From contig OX344752.2 of assembly GCA_947034885.2 (NCBI GenBank), forward strand, positions 29,928,386-29,992,385: DNA of 64,000 bases, written 5' to 3'. Position numbers and translations under genes: made by a program. This DNA comes from Thuidium tamariscinum. Its lineage: Eukaryota > Streptophyta > Bryopsida > Hypnales > Thuidiaceae. Shown piece after piece: positions 22,461-33,185 of this stretch (position 1 is its first letter; each line of letters starts with the position of its first letter). The notes beneath the pieces were generated by a model, which was not told the origin of the DNA, ran no database searches, and saw nothing but the letters and a program-made list of their open reading frames with translations.

Positions 22461-22829
22461 CTAGGTTGGGCCCAATTCCATATGTACCAGGCTTGGAATT
22501 TTCGCCTCTGTAACCTTCGCACCTCGTCGGCGCCCATTTTTATCCAACATGCTTGATCTTCTACCGGAGTCTTCGTCCCCACACAGGACATAATATTTTA
22601 CAATGAGTAAGAATATTACCGAGTATGTCGTTTGGGAAATGGGAACATCCAACACTGATGAGAATAGCGAAAACCTCAGATGGGATCGGTGGATCACTCC
22701 CTCTGGTGCCACTGTTTGGAGGGTAGCGTGGCCAGAGCTCTTGTTCGCCCCCTGCCAGACCATCACCTGCACCAGCTTATAAATTAGCTCGCCCTCCAGT
22801 CCAACGGTGTCAGTCACAAACAGATTCAT
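22461..22829 (-). CDS. Possible divergent ORF of 122 codons
   Basis: The ATG at 22829 opens a 122-residue frame beginning with NLFVTDTVGLEGELIYKLVQV. It has a hydrophobic stretch near residues 83-100 and a basic tail. Composition is gene-like, and it lies head-to-head with the zinc-finger gene about 0.35 kb before that gene's TATA-like site, so a shared bidirectional promoter is possible. A GTAATA donor-like site within the hydrophobic stretch may mean that the real exon stops at about residue 82. I recognise no family. Confidence 0.28.
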   Translation of the reverse strand: MNLFVTDTVGLEGELIYKLVQVMVWQGANKSSGHATLQTVAPEGVIHRSHLRFSLFSSVLDVPISQTTYSVIFLLIVKYYVLCGDEDSGRRSSMLDKNGRRRGAKVTEAKIPSLVHMELGPT

Positions 22830-23173
22830 TACAACCGCAATCGGCGCCTCAGCTCACACATGCAATCGATCGACGGAGCTTGCTGCACATCTAGGCCTCC
22901 ATTTGGGTGACGACGGATTTCGCCACTGGAGCTCACGAGCTTGTGCCTCGGCCCTTCGTTAGCAACCTCGGCTGCATGAAGCGCTCTTTCAAGTACTCAG
23001 ATTCGCCTGCTGAGTTGATTGCATCTCCGTAACGTACTTCTCTGCACATAGCTAGCTAGCCCGCCTGATCGATAGCGCTTACTCTGTCTGAATTAGTGGG
23101 TTCCTCCCTTTCTGAAGCTTAGTGAGGCTATGCAAACTGGTTCGTTGAGTGATTGCAAGTACTACGCTGGAAA

Positions 23174-23182
23174 TATATATAT
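23174..23182 (+). promoter_or_regulatory. TATA-like box of the zinc-finger gene
   Basis: A TATATATAT run stands in otherwise GC-balanced DNA 588 bases before the start codon. A leader beginning near 23205, a GTAAGT donor at 23385 and an acceptor TTAGCAG at 23750, 12 bases before the ATG, would give a 5' leader with one intron of about 0.37 kb. Confidence 0.4.
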
Positions 23183-23761
23183 GCTTGTCTTTTCGGGTAA
23201 TTTCGGTTTCAGTGATTTGAAGCGGTATGTTTCAAGCTACTCCACGACGGTGTGAACTACGCTGAACTTCGCTCTGACTGAACTGGCTTCGTTAGCTGGG
23301 CCTTCGGTCGTGAATGAACAAGTTGTCGTATCTCTTGAGAGATCACTTAGGACTTAGGTACGGCTTCGAGGACGACGTAGCTGGGTAAGTATTTGATCGA
23401 TGCTCTTGCACATCATGGGAGATTCTGTAGTTTGAGGAGAACACCTAGTGTTAGTACGAGTGACTTTGTTTCCAGGGGCCAGTCTGGACTCTGTGAGCAA
23501 CAGGATATCTGTAAATACTCCGTGCTACGTACGAAGGTCTGGCAGTCCAGCGTGGAATTCATCTCGAAGTTTAGAATGCTTCAGAAATAGAGATGGGAGG
23601 GTTGTTAGCATCAGAACCAAGGAATCAAGAATCTGAGTGAGTTGCCAGAAGGGAGTCAGGAAGTCACTGCTTTATTATTAGCAGTTATTCGAAATCGTCA
23701 CTGTACCTGCTAGAAGGTGAGCCAGATCTGGTCGTGCAAATTAGTTAGCAGTGCGTGCTCA

Positions 23762-26700
23762 ATGGGAGACTCCAGTAAGTTGTGGTCGGAAGGCCCGCAG
23801 ATCTGCAACGTAGATCCCAAAGTGATGCCCCATTTCAGCTTCCACGCCCAATGCAACTACTGCGGAGAAATGATACCGTTCACCAGCGTTGTGGAAAGAA
23901 GTATGCGGAAACATTACAACATGAAACACCGTCTGTACTGCAAAGCGTGCAAGAAGGGTGACTTCAGCACCCGGGAGGAACTGGACAGTCACTTGTCTGC
24001 AGTTCACAAGGATGGGATATGTTTCATTTGCCATGCTTCCTTCAAACTGCCATCAGCCGTAGCTATGCATGTAAGTGGCCTCCATTCTAATTTAACTAGC
24101 TAGCTTGCTTGCACATGACAACCGTGCCAGAGCAATCAATCTTTGTATTTGTACGGTCAAAACTGCCAAAAACTTGCTGATACAGAATAAAGCTAAGACC
24201 GGTAGACCACCTCTGCTTAAACTTGTTCCCGATTCTTCATCTGTCCCTTATAGAAGTTACCGCTGAGTTCATGTTGTACATTACATACGTATGACAATCC
24301 ATGGGTAGGTAAACAGACAGTATGCAGACTCTAAATTAGATCATTCACGGAGTTAGCGTCAGAGCCTAATTTTCTTTTTTCCATGTATTAGTAAAAGCAT
24401 GTTAATATGTAAGTTGAACATTGATTTGCAACACTGTTTTAACTAATGTCATTGTTGGGACGAACATTTCCTCATGTTTGTTGATCTGAGACGGTGAATT
24501 TCGGAATGACTCAGTTTCATTAGTCCTGAACCCTTACTTCTATCTGTACCAGCCAGTCCTAGTTGGGCACCTGAATAGTCACAGCATTGGCGCTCTGAAT
24601 TAAGAGCATGACGATATGAGTTCATGACCATGACATTGACAATGTTGCAGGCAGAGGGACCAAACGAGGGACCAATGAATGAGTGTGCGGTGCCACAAAC
24701 GGCTCTCGTCAATGCCTTGAGATACGTTCTCCAGAACATGCACAATGGTGTGCCTGATCCGAAGACTGTGTACTCGCCTATTTGTTGTGGTTCTGGCGAT
24801 GAACACACGTAAGCTGGTTCCCAGTGTGCACTCTTTTCTCCACACATATCACCATAGAATTTAGTGAACATAGCAACATTAGTTCTATTCCAACACTATT
24901 GTCAATATGGTTGTTGTGGCAAACTTCTAAGAAATTGTTCAATATCTAGCTAATGTATCAAGTGCATTTAAAATAATTTTATACGTGTATTGAATAGATT
25001 ATCGTAAAGTGTAAAATAAAATATAAGACTATCTATTTCAATACATGTGTTTAGAATTCTGTATAATGCGTTTGAATCATTAGTTAGATATTGAACTATT
25101 TCTTAAAAGTTTGCCGCTGCAATTGTATACCAGTAGTGTTGAAATAGAACTGATATTGTTATGCTTGCTGGATTCTACAGTGATTTGCAGTTCTTTGGAC
25201 ACAATTTTTGGCACTTGACAGGTGACCGTATCATAAGTTCTAGTATTTCGATTCGCAGATGAATTGCATTGTAGAATCTTGCTGGGGCAAGCTCAATGCT
25301 CGTTACTTTGTGCAACGTAGTAGTTAGTGACTAATCCAGTATCATATTCTCTGGAAATGCAGTATCCAGAAATTGAAAGATTTCAGGAAAACACTTCTCC
25401 TCGCCCACGAAAAAGCATTTTCTGATATGCAGGAGACCAGAGACAGTCAGCCTGCAGTACTGTTAGTTGATCAAGGTGCTATTGAGCTCAAACTAGGCAA
25501 CGCTTCTTGTGTGAATATGGAGTCTCTAGAGCCCAACTCCAAAACCACCGGTCACGAAGGCAGATGGGACACTCCGGAGGTGAAACGGATGATTAGACAA
25601 ACCAGCAGTCGAGATGATGTTCATCAGTGGCATTCGCTTCCCCCGACGGAATGGACCTGCTCAACTTGTGTGGATGCCAAATTCTCAAGTAAATCTACCC
25701 TTGGAACTGAATCATACACACTTCATCATGAATGTCTATGAAATCCGGAAAGAAACCGTGTTGACGTTTCAATGTTTAGGGTTACTGCAGTAATTGCAGT
25801 TAGAAATATTTAGCTAGCGAGTCACTCAATATTTGTTTCAAAACACTACTGCGAGAGTGCGAGTGCATTGTGGTCTAATTCATGTCCACGCTTCCAGTCT
25901 GAGCCTCAACGTTACGTTCACAGCTGAAAAAGTGCTCACAAACAATCGTATTCGAATTGCATGTGCAGGTCTGTCCAAACTGCTGCAGCATGTCGAGAAA
26001 AAAGTACGAAACAGTTGGTGGATGGCCCTTCATCAGTGAGTCTGGACTTGAAAGTGGAATACCAGAAATAGCCTGTACAGTACTAATGGAGTCATTCGTT
26101 ATAATGACTTCATGTTTAATTCAGAGTGATGTTTCTCCGTGCCCAGAGCTCTGGATTTAAACTAGGACTGGGATCCGGATAGGTCTGAGGTTCACTGAGC
26201 TAGGTCTGCCAGGCTAACTTAACGGCATGGATTTTGATTTCTCCGAATGAGGACATTAGACCTTGCCTCTTATGCTGTATAATTATGTCGATCAATACGT
26301 CGTCTATTGATAGTGTAGAAATTCTACGTCCTCGGTCTTGAGGGGGATCACAACAGCTAGCACGGGGGACTAATAGACGACATACTGTACCACTCATGAG
26401 ATTTATGAAATGTTCAGCTAAGTTTTGCAATCTCTCTGCATGTGATGTGGGATTTGCTGAGTTCCAGTGTTCCACTAGCTCATCGTTAATTAAGCGATAA
26501 ATGGACTCACGTGCCCAATCACCTGCGGATATCAAGAATTAGCTACTGTTTTCTTTCTAAACTTCAGTGACTGGAAATACATGTTGATGTATTCCGCAAG
26601 CTAGAATTGCAACCGGGAAACAGCATGACTGTTTAATTTATAACAAATTTGAGGTTCAGGTAAACCAGTAAGTTAGTTAGAGAGCTACGCTTAGTGAGTG

Positions 26701-26934
26701 AGAATTTTTTTCAGAAAAGCTAGCACGGGTCAAAATGCCTATCGCGTAAGTGGTCAGAGAATTGAAGTCCGCCAAATCATTCACGAGGGACTCCTTGATT
26801 CATTTGTTCCTCGAAGAAGGGAGTAGAATATAAGTTAATGGGATCCTGTATCTCTACAGCAAATGGAAGAACTCGTGGACTGGCACGTATCAATGACTCA
26901 GCAATCGGTGCACACGAAGTTCAACTCCCTGTGA
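23762..26934 (+). CDS. C2H2-type zinc-finger protein, six coding exons, 321 residues
   Basis: The exons I infer are 23762-24070, 24651-24808, 25363-25688, 25969-26035, 26715-26745 and 26860-26934. All introns are GT/AG, phases agree at every junction, and the spliced length is 966 bases including the stop. Finger 1 uses C31, C34, H51, H56. Finger 2 uses C60, C63, F68, L74, H77, H82 and is canonical. Finger 3 has C87, C90, F94, H103 but loses its last histidine when intron 1 is removed. A fourth, incomplete finger (C255, C258, F263, L269, H272) is created across the exon 3/4 junction, which supports that junction. The middle (residues 104-252) has an acidic, proline-containing linker and the helical tract ALVNALRYVLQNMHNGV. 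The C-terminus (QMEELVDWHVSMTQQ) is helical. Likely nuclear and nucleic-acid- or protein-binding; I do not recognise an orthologue. The start is the first ATG after a leader acceptor; an upstream in-frame extension from 23717 lacks an ATG. Confidence 0.7.
24881..25151 (+). mobile_element. Foldback element inside intron 2 of the zinc-finger gene
   Basis: The left arm (from AGTTCTATTCCAACACTA) and right arm (to TAGTGTTGAAATAGAACT) are inverted copies about 120 bases long with some substitutions. They share 'ggcaaacttctaagaaat', 'ttcaatatctagctaatg' and 'tgtattgaatagat' in meaning, leaving a short AT-rich centre near 25000-25030. The size of 271 bp and its position within an intron are typical of a MITE. 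The target duplication is not clear. Confidence 0.7.
26200..26535 (-). CDS. Antisense ORF in intron 4 of the zinc-finger gene
   Basis: A minus-strand frame of 111 codons lies inside the large intron of the gene above. It reads like a helical protein (ESIYRLINDELVEHWNSANP followed by a leucine-rich tract, then SIDDVLIDIIIQHKRQGL). It begins just after ATATCCGCAG, a good splice acceptor, so the true start is probably an upstream exon on the minus strand that I could not find up to 27 kb. It may be the last exon of a nested gene, a decayed gene fragment, or chance. Confidence 0.3.
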   Translation of the reverse strand: MISAGDWARESIYRLINDELVEHWNSANPTSHAERLQNLAEHFINLMSGTVCRLLVPRASCCDPPQDRGRRISTLSIDDVLIDIIIQHKRQGLMSSFGEIKIHAVKLAWQT

Positions 26935-26939
26935 CTGGC

Positions 26940-29820
26940 CGGATCTGCAGGCCTAGGTTTCGTGGCTGACATGAAGGGGTTTCATAGGCCTCTCCAAAGC
27001 TCGACCCTTATAATACGGAGTATATTGTAGAGTTAAGCTCTCTTTACACTGATGTACACAGTACACTCCTACTCTCCTAGAGGGAGAGATTTTTAGATTT
27101 TTTAAGTATTTTTTTCTTTACGGATGTGAACTTCATTTTTTATTCAAAAATTCACAATGATTTTCAAATTCTTACAAATAAAAAATCTAAATCTTTTATA
27201 AACTATTTCAGATATGGGTGATTATATTTCCTAGAAATAAATATAAAAAATTTATTCATAAGTAGTTGCAAAATATAAACATATACGGAAACAAATTTTG
27301 AAATTTGAAAAATAATCATATACCCGTTAAGGTGGAAGTTCATTGTAAATCCTTTATATATAGTCACTTCATATGATTATACTTATTGCATTTGCAAATT
27401 GTTTTTAGAAAAATAACAAATTCATGGATATTTGGCATGTAGTTTGATCAATTCATGTTTTTTTAAGGACATTTGTAGATCGTCAATACAAAACAAAATA
27501 CCTTTCCATTTTAAACTTTAAGAAAGACTTTTCTTGCCTTTTCATATGTTAGTGGGGTGTTCTTAATTTCTAGTATGGTTTTAATGTCCATCCAAAAATA
27601 TTCCAATAGATTGTGGAATAATGAATAAACATTTTGTGATTTTGTCTAGTATCGAAGACACATGGTGTTCATTGAAGTAATAAGATAACAATTTCAATAC
27701 AATTCCAAACCTTTGAATTCACTACTATGCAATCTACATTGACTGCAATCAACACTACATTAGAATGTAAGAGAGAAAAAGTGGGTCTAAGACTAAGGAA
27801 TTGAGTCTCCCTACCTTAGTAATCTTAAGATAACATTTCTTTGTTTCTTGCATGCAACTTTTTAATTGGAGAACCCTATACTATTATTATCATGTATATT
27901 TTTGGTTGTTAAACAGTTAAAGTTGTGAAGTGTAAATTTACACCAAGGACAAAATCTTAATCTTTAGAAGGAACAAAATAATTAAAGGATATGAACAAGC
28001 CCATTCTATTTCCCTTTATTTTCAATCTTTCATTGTAGTAGAAGTGGCATACTATCCCTCCTAATATTAAGGTACGTCTTCTTAGTGTCAAACTACAAAA
28101 TGTCTTCTATATGCCCATTCATACCAATACAAGATATTCAAATCTCATGAAGCTAAAATAAAATATTTCTAATCCATTAGTATTTTAATAAATGTTATAT
28201 TTCAACTAAAGATCATTATGGTTTGAAACATCTAAGTGAATTTGAAGAATAAAAATTGTCTTTCTTTTAAATTTTTATAATTAAATTCTTCTAAATTGTT
28301 TTGACAAAGATCTTAATTAAAGATACTAAATTATATATTAACTATAAAATTAGTGGCTTATCATTGTATCAAACATGTTCTTTTTTATTAATATTTCAAA
28401 AATAATAAATTTTATAGCTCATTCATGATTTAGCCTATATTCTATAGACTTTTGGTAATCAAAGAGGTTTTGTAAAATGAAGAGATTATATGGCAACATA
28501 TCAATTTGCGTACCAATATTAGAATGTCATATCAATAACAATACTTTGTTGGTTTCTAAGTTCTCTATTGCAAATCCAAAAACTATAAATATTTTGAAAT
28601 TGTCAACAAGTTCAATAAGTTACAAGTTGGGAATCATTAGAAGAGATTTGAGGCCTTTAAGAACCTGCAAGTTTTTGCCATCTGGGAATGCAAAAACTAC
28701 ATAATTATAGGAATCTAACATGACCACAATTATGCTAAGCCATTATTTATTTATTTTTTGAATTTTTTTTGCGACTTCTTTTTGCATTTCAGAACTCCAA
28801 ATTTTTTTTTGAATTTTCTTGTAGCGGTAAATGTTGACCTAAGAGCAACTGGACATTTCACAAACTATTTTGGGAATAGATTTAAAACAACCCTTTAGAA
28901 GCCTCAAATTTAATCTAATGGATGAAGAATTGACATAAACAAATGATACAAAATAAAAGAGAAGATCATTAAAATTGAATTAGGCAATTTGACTATATTT
29001 TGTCTTTTATTGACGTATGAGCCAATATTAATTATCTTTCTTTCATTAAGGAATGATAATATTCAAATGATGCCTTGTTCCATTGAAGGATTATTCTATA
29101 AGAAAATTTATGTACCTTCCATCATATTAAATACTCAAAGAACACCATGTTGTGTTTACAATTAGGCTTCCTAGACCTTTAAGGATTTAAAATAATATTT
29201 AATAAGTAAATACTAAAAAAATGTGCAAAATCTAAATTCAAGGATTAATGACTTGTTTAGTCCCCTCAAGGCTCATTTATACATACAAATATTCATGAGC
29301 GTGTCCAATGACTTGGCCTCCATCAAATATCACTGGCTTTTCATTTTCAAATACTCATGATTCAAGCTACTCTAAAAAAGTACTTTCAATTTACCAAACA
29401 TGCTCTAGTGAATAAAAATGATTTTCTATGCAATAGAATATTTTTCAAAAGTCATTTCTTTAGACCTCTAAAAGAAATTTAGTAGGCTCACTAATGTAGG
29501 CTTGTGACTTGCCCAAAATTCTCACCATGAAATTGGCCTCCCTCACAACTCTCAAACAACTCTTGAAAAACTACATTATCTTGCTATTGTCACAAAGTGG
29601 CTCATTTGAGACTGTAAACTGGCCACCAATGAGCAATGAACGGGGAGTACCGACATTTAGTTACAAGTTAGCCGATTGAAATCCAGAATTTCCGAATGAA
29701 GTTCAAAATCTTAGGAAAAAAATCAATCATTTTCGAGGGGAAAAAAAAAAATTCTTTATTTTCTTAAGGCCTAGCCGAGAGTATTCTCCAAGCACCCGGT
29801 TGGTGCAAGAAAATGTAGGA
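26940..29820. other. AT-rich intergenic DNA, no gene
   Basis: The first 150 bases probably contain the 3' end of the zinc-finger transcript. The rest is AT-rich with short frames only. A 'gaagcctcaaatttaatctaatggat' phrase at 28905-28930 also occurs with variation near 49345 and 52040, marking another old dispersed repeat. Confidence 0.4.
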
Positions 29821-29892
29821 TTTTAGCCGGTTAAGCTAAAATTTCTTCCCGGACTGTGCCAGCGAGCACCGGTTACCGGTAAGTTATACGGT

Positions 29893-30920
29893 CGCTTGAG
29901 CTTCAAACAGCGGTTCTGCATCGAGAAGTGTACTTCATACTCCATATCTTCTTGCGCATTTCGGCAATCACCAAGCGCTCCACGTCGAAGCCACTGAGAC
30001 TTCTCTGGCAGGTAATTTGAGCCTTCGAAAACGAAATTTTGCATCATGTTCCAGCTTGCTCCAAAGAGTTTTCAATTCCATGCGGTGGAGCGCATTTGGG
30101 TAGGGTTCCTCGTTGTTGTCAGCATTTCAATATTCGCTACTGACTGCTTTAGGAAATCGAGAAATGTGTCTTTGAAATTGGGGCTTAGAGTCGGAAAACC
30201 CAGAGGTGAATTTGGTGAGATGATAGTCGAAACTTGTGGAAGGTCGATTAATGGGAGACATGGAAGATAATTTTGCTTCTTGTGATGACCTATGGATGTT
30301 TTGAGTATCTTAGAGATCGAGAACCGGTGTTTCAGTGCCTGGAAATGAATGTGATCGCCTTCGAAACCTTTTTGAATTTTTGATTCTCTGTTAGGGTGGA
30401 ATTTCGCATCGTAGCCTCAATCGGCATTCATGAAATGCAGTGTAGTTGTGTTTTGGGGGAACGGATGGCAGTGACTCTTCTAGGGTTTGGGAATTTCAAG
30501 TCGAGATTCAAACCCGGGTTATCTGCAAAACTCAGTCGTGTGATTGGTTCGTGGAAAGCCATTTGTTGGTAGTAACCTTTGAGAGGGCTTTCATTTCGCC
30601 GGGAAATTTCATACTGCTAACTTCATATATTTACATGTTGATCGTGTTTGGAGTCTAAATGTCGCTATCTGTGGTTGTGCTTATAATATGTATTTGCCGT
30701 TCGTTTTCGGTCCAAGACGTCTTTTCCTCATTCCTAAAAGAACAAATTGGTCTTGCTGTTTATAAGTACTTGAATAGGTCGAACGGACCCTTTCTTTTGT
30801 TCAATTTCAATTAATTTTTACCTCAACATGCAATATCCTTCACTAATTCTGGTGACATGAAATGTGGCCTTTTCCGAGTTATACTTTTCACGATACGATC
30901 AATGGAATCGGTCATTTGAA
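29893..30920 (+). repeat. Left arm of a ~1.03 kb inverted duplication (leader and intron start of the membrane-protein gene)
   Basis: The block is matched in inverted orientation by 36160-37197 along its whole length with roughly 85-90% identity by eye. It includes a GC-balanced leader exon ending CTCTGGCAG, the GTAATTTG donor at 30010, and about 0.9 kb of the following intron. A telo-box-like CTAGGGTTTGGG lies near 30480 inside the intron. The open frames in both strands are not conserved between arms beyond their shared sequence, so I treat it as non-coding leader plus intron. Confidence 0.8.
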
Positions 30921-31279
30921 TCCTTGGTGCTTTGGGGATTAATATTCGACTATTCTGCTGTTCTTTGCATGTATTGCATTAACCCTATGTAGTCATTTGA
31001 AGTAACGCATGTGTGCTCAAGCGCAAAGAGTATTGAGTTTGAGTGCCATGATAGGTGACCTTGTGAGGTGTCGGATTATTGATACCGCTGTTTTGGGATC
31101 TCCACATACCTTTTTGCCGATGCATCTTCGCAGCGAGACAATATAGGTGGCAGTGTTGGTACAAGATTCCATTAGCGATACAAGATTGTATAGCTATTTT
31201 TGGAAATGTTTCCAAGATCTTGCTGTTCGGAGAGTTCTGACATGCTCGTTTGTTGTTTTTGCGCAGTGGGCAAGAGTTT

Positions 31280-31297
31280 ATGGGACTGGGAATTTGA
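31280..31297 (+). promoter_or_regulatory. Upstream mini-ORF in the leader
   Basis: ATG-GGA-CTG-GGA-ATT-TGA lies 37 bases before the main start codon, within the leader exon downstream of the inferred intron. Such short upstream ORFs often lower initiation at the main ATG. Confidence 0.35.
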
Positions 31298-31333
31298 CGT
31301 AGCTTTCTGTGGATAATTTAAGGTTTGGTGAAA

Positions 31334-31561
31334 ATGAGCCCCGACAAGTACGACTGGCTGAAGAGGTCTACCACCTTTTCGCGCCTTGTGAACCCGGAGC
31401 TCCATGCGAAGCCCAACCTCACGGTAGGAGCAATCGGCACAGGTGTCTTCGTGTTCGTCCTTGGCAACCTTTTGTACCAGAGACACATCTATTTTCAGAA
31501 GCAGACGGCTGCCTCTCAACAGTCCCCGAAGCTCGAGCTTGTGATCAAGGAGAACGAATGA
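31334..31561 (+). CDS. Small single-pass membrane protein, 75 residues
   Basis: The complete frame starts MSPDKYDWLKRSTTFSRLV, has a hydrophobic span at residues 29-48 (Thr-Val-Gly-Ala to Leu-Leu-Tyr) rich in glycine, then RHIYFQKQ and a polar tail ending in KENE. The N-terminus is basic/aromatic. This shape, a short soluble N-terminus, one glycine-rich helix and a short tail, is common in small mitochondrial inner-membrane or import-complex subunits, but I cannot assign it to a named family. Codon use and GC content are gene-like. A leader intron from the donor at 30010 to the acceptor TTTTTGCGCAG ending at 31266 puts the first leader exon in the duplicated arm. A 5-codon upstream ORF (ATG at 31280, stop at 31297) may reduce translation. 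Confidence 0.65.
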   Translation: MSPDKYDWLKRSTTFSRLVNPELHAKPNLTVGAIGTGVFVFVLGNLLYQRHIYFQKQTAASQQSPKLELVIKENE

Positions 31562-33180
31562 GTGTGTCAGGCTTATTGTATTGGCCTCGTTTATTAGTAT
31601 TAGGGAGGTTTTCCATATTAGAGGAAGTTGTGGCTGGTTTGGTATACAGTATTTTGCTAGTGTTGTTATGCAGTTTCTTTTGTTTCCTGGCAAGATCAAG
31701 TGCCCCGGCGAAACAAGGTGGACTATGTGGAAAATCAGGTCAGATTTCTTACTTTCGTCAAATCTGCTGAGTGAGGATTTTCGTTAAGCTCTGTTTATAT
31801 TTAACGAGTATTGGACCACGAGTCCCAAAGTGTTGGGTAGCTCATCAGAGGCTTTGTTTTATCCGATTTATTTGGTTTTGACCTCATGCTACTCGAACAC
31901 ATGCTGTGTTCATTGATTCTAGTGATATAGAGTTTGGCCTCATTATAATTTTATTTCTTACACTACGATCAATTGGTCCTGTCCGAATCATAAATCCCTG
32001 GTCATTTCGGGGTTCAGTCAGACGTCGAAAGTCAAATTTGACACGATTTGGTACCCTCTCAAGACGTAGAGAGCACTAGAGTGCAAGCTAGGTTTGGAAC
32101 TGTATGAAGAAAAGTAGCTAAACTTGGTTGTTAGGTTTCTTGGATATCGTAGTTTTGCTTTACTGTCCAGCAGTAGCATTTTCAGGTAACACCGGTTTCA
32201 GCACACTATGGTACTATTTTTTTCCTAGAGCTGTCAAGGTTTATTGAAAGGTATTACAACCGTCAGTTTTTGTTTGAGTTTTGTAGCGCGGAAACATGCG
32301 ACTGGTTCCAGTTTTAATAGGGCTGGCTTTGGCATCCTGCAGAGATGCGCAAGCAGAGCAAGATGGGGAACATCCAAGTCGTGTACATTTGAAATTGGGT
32401 AGTGAAGACCCCAAGTTTCGGAGGGCGCCGCATTCAGATAAAAGCACGATTTGGGAGGCAGTTTATATACAACAAAGCACTCGTGGAGTTTGACTGAACG
32501 CACGTTCGAAGATGCAAGAGTTGCACATCGACATGCAATCTGTAATTCACTGGACGATATAAGAAACTGGCACTTCAGCATCAACAAAGCTGAGCCCTCG
32601 TGTGATACAGTAGCAAGATATATTAGTAAGGTACTCCGTATATATTAAAAACTACCTTCTCCGTGAAACTGGCATCTTCTCCTAATTAGGGTTGAGTGTA
32701 ATGTGTTATAACATCCGTAATTAGCAAACACTGGGTGGGAATGTACCCTGCCAACGTATTACCACTCTCTTCTCGATTCAACCTTCTGTAACCAGGGGGT
32801 ACATTTAAACGAAAATGTACACCACAGTAACATGAGGTCGGAATTGGAATTTGGGTGGTAAGAGACTGGATTACTTGAGGGTACTATGTACGCAGAGAAA
32901 ACCGAGTAGCCCAACGATTTTTAAAGGAAATACACTGAAAGCTGTTGAAGAAAGATGAGCAAAAAGTTGATCACCGCAGCTCAGCTTTTATTGAGGCGTA
33001 CCCTGTCTTCTGCTTGATTAAAAGACCTAACAAAATCTCATCCTTCTGCTAGTGAATGAGCAGGTCAAATGTATACCTGGATATTCGTGCTACCAAGGAA
33101 ACATCAGTACTTTTGGTAGATGAATATGCAGAATTTGCACAGGAACACTTGGACAGTTTCAGTGGCGAAAACTAGCTGGA
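31562..33180. other. 3' region between the convergent genes, with one small signal-peptide-like ORF
   Basis: This holds the 3' ends of both genes. Within it, a plus-strand frame at 32296-32493 encodes 65 residues starting MRLVPVLIGLALASCRDAQA, which looks like a signal peptide followed by a polar tail. It has no promoter evidence and lies where a 3' untranslated region is expected, so I do not list it as a gene. Sequence around 31915-32020 weakly repeats the end of the left duplicated arm (30840-30920). Confidence 0.3.
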
Positions 33181-33185
33181 TCCAC

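Noticed and set aside
23759..24034. 91-codon minus-strand frame
   Set aside because: It is antisense to the first zinc-finger exon.
24449..24871. 140- and 81-codon minus-strand frames
   Set aside because: They overlap exon 2 of the zinc-finger gene on the other strand, whose phases and splice sites fit exons 1 and 3.
29823..30047. Minus-strand 74-codon frame, partly similar to a frame in the right duplicated arm
   Set aside because: The similarity follows from the inverted duplication; a 7-base length difference breaks the frame between arms, so it is not conserved as protein.
31309..31770. 153-codon plus-strand frame overlapping the 75-residue membrane protein
   Set aside because: It is in another frame, starts at a non-ATG codon and runs through the stop region of the better-supported frame.
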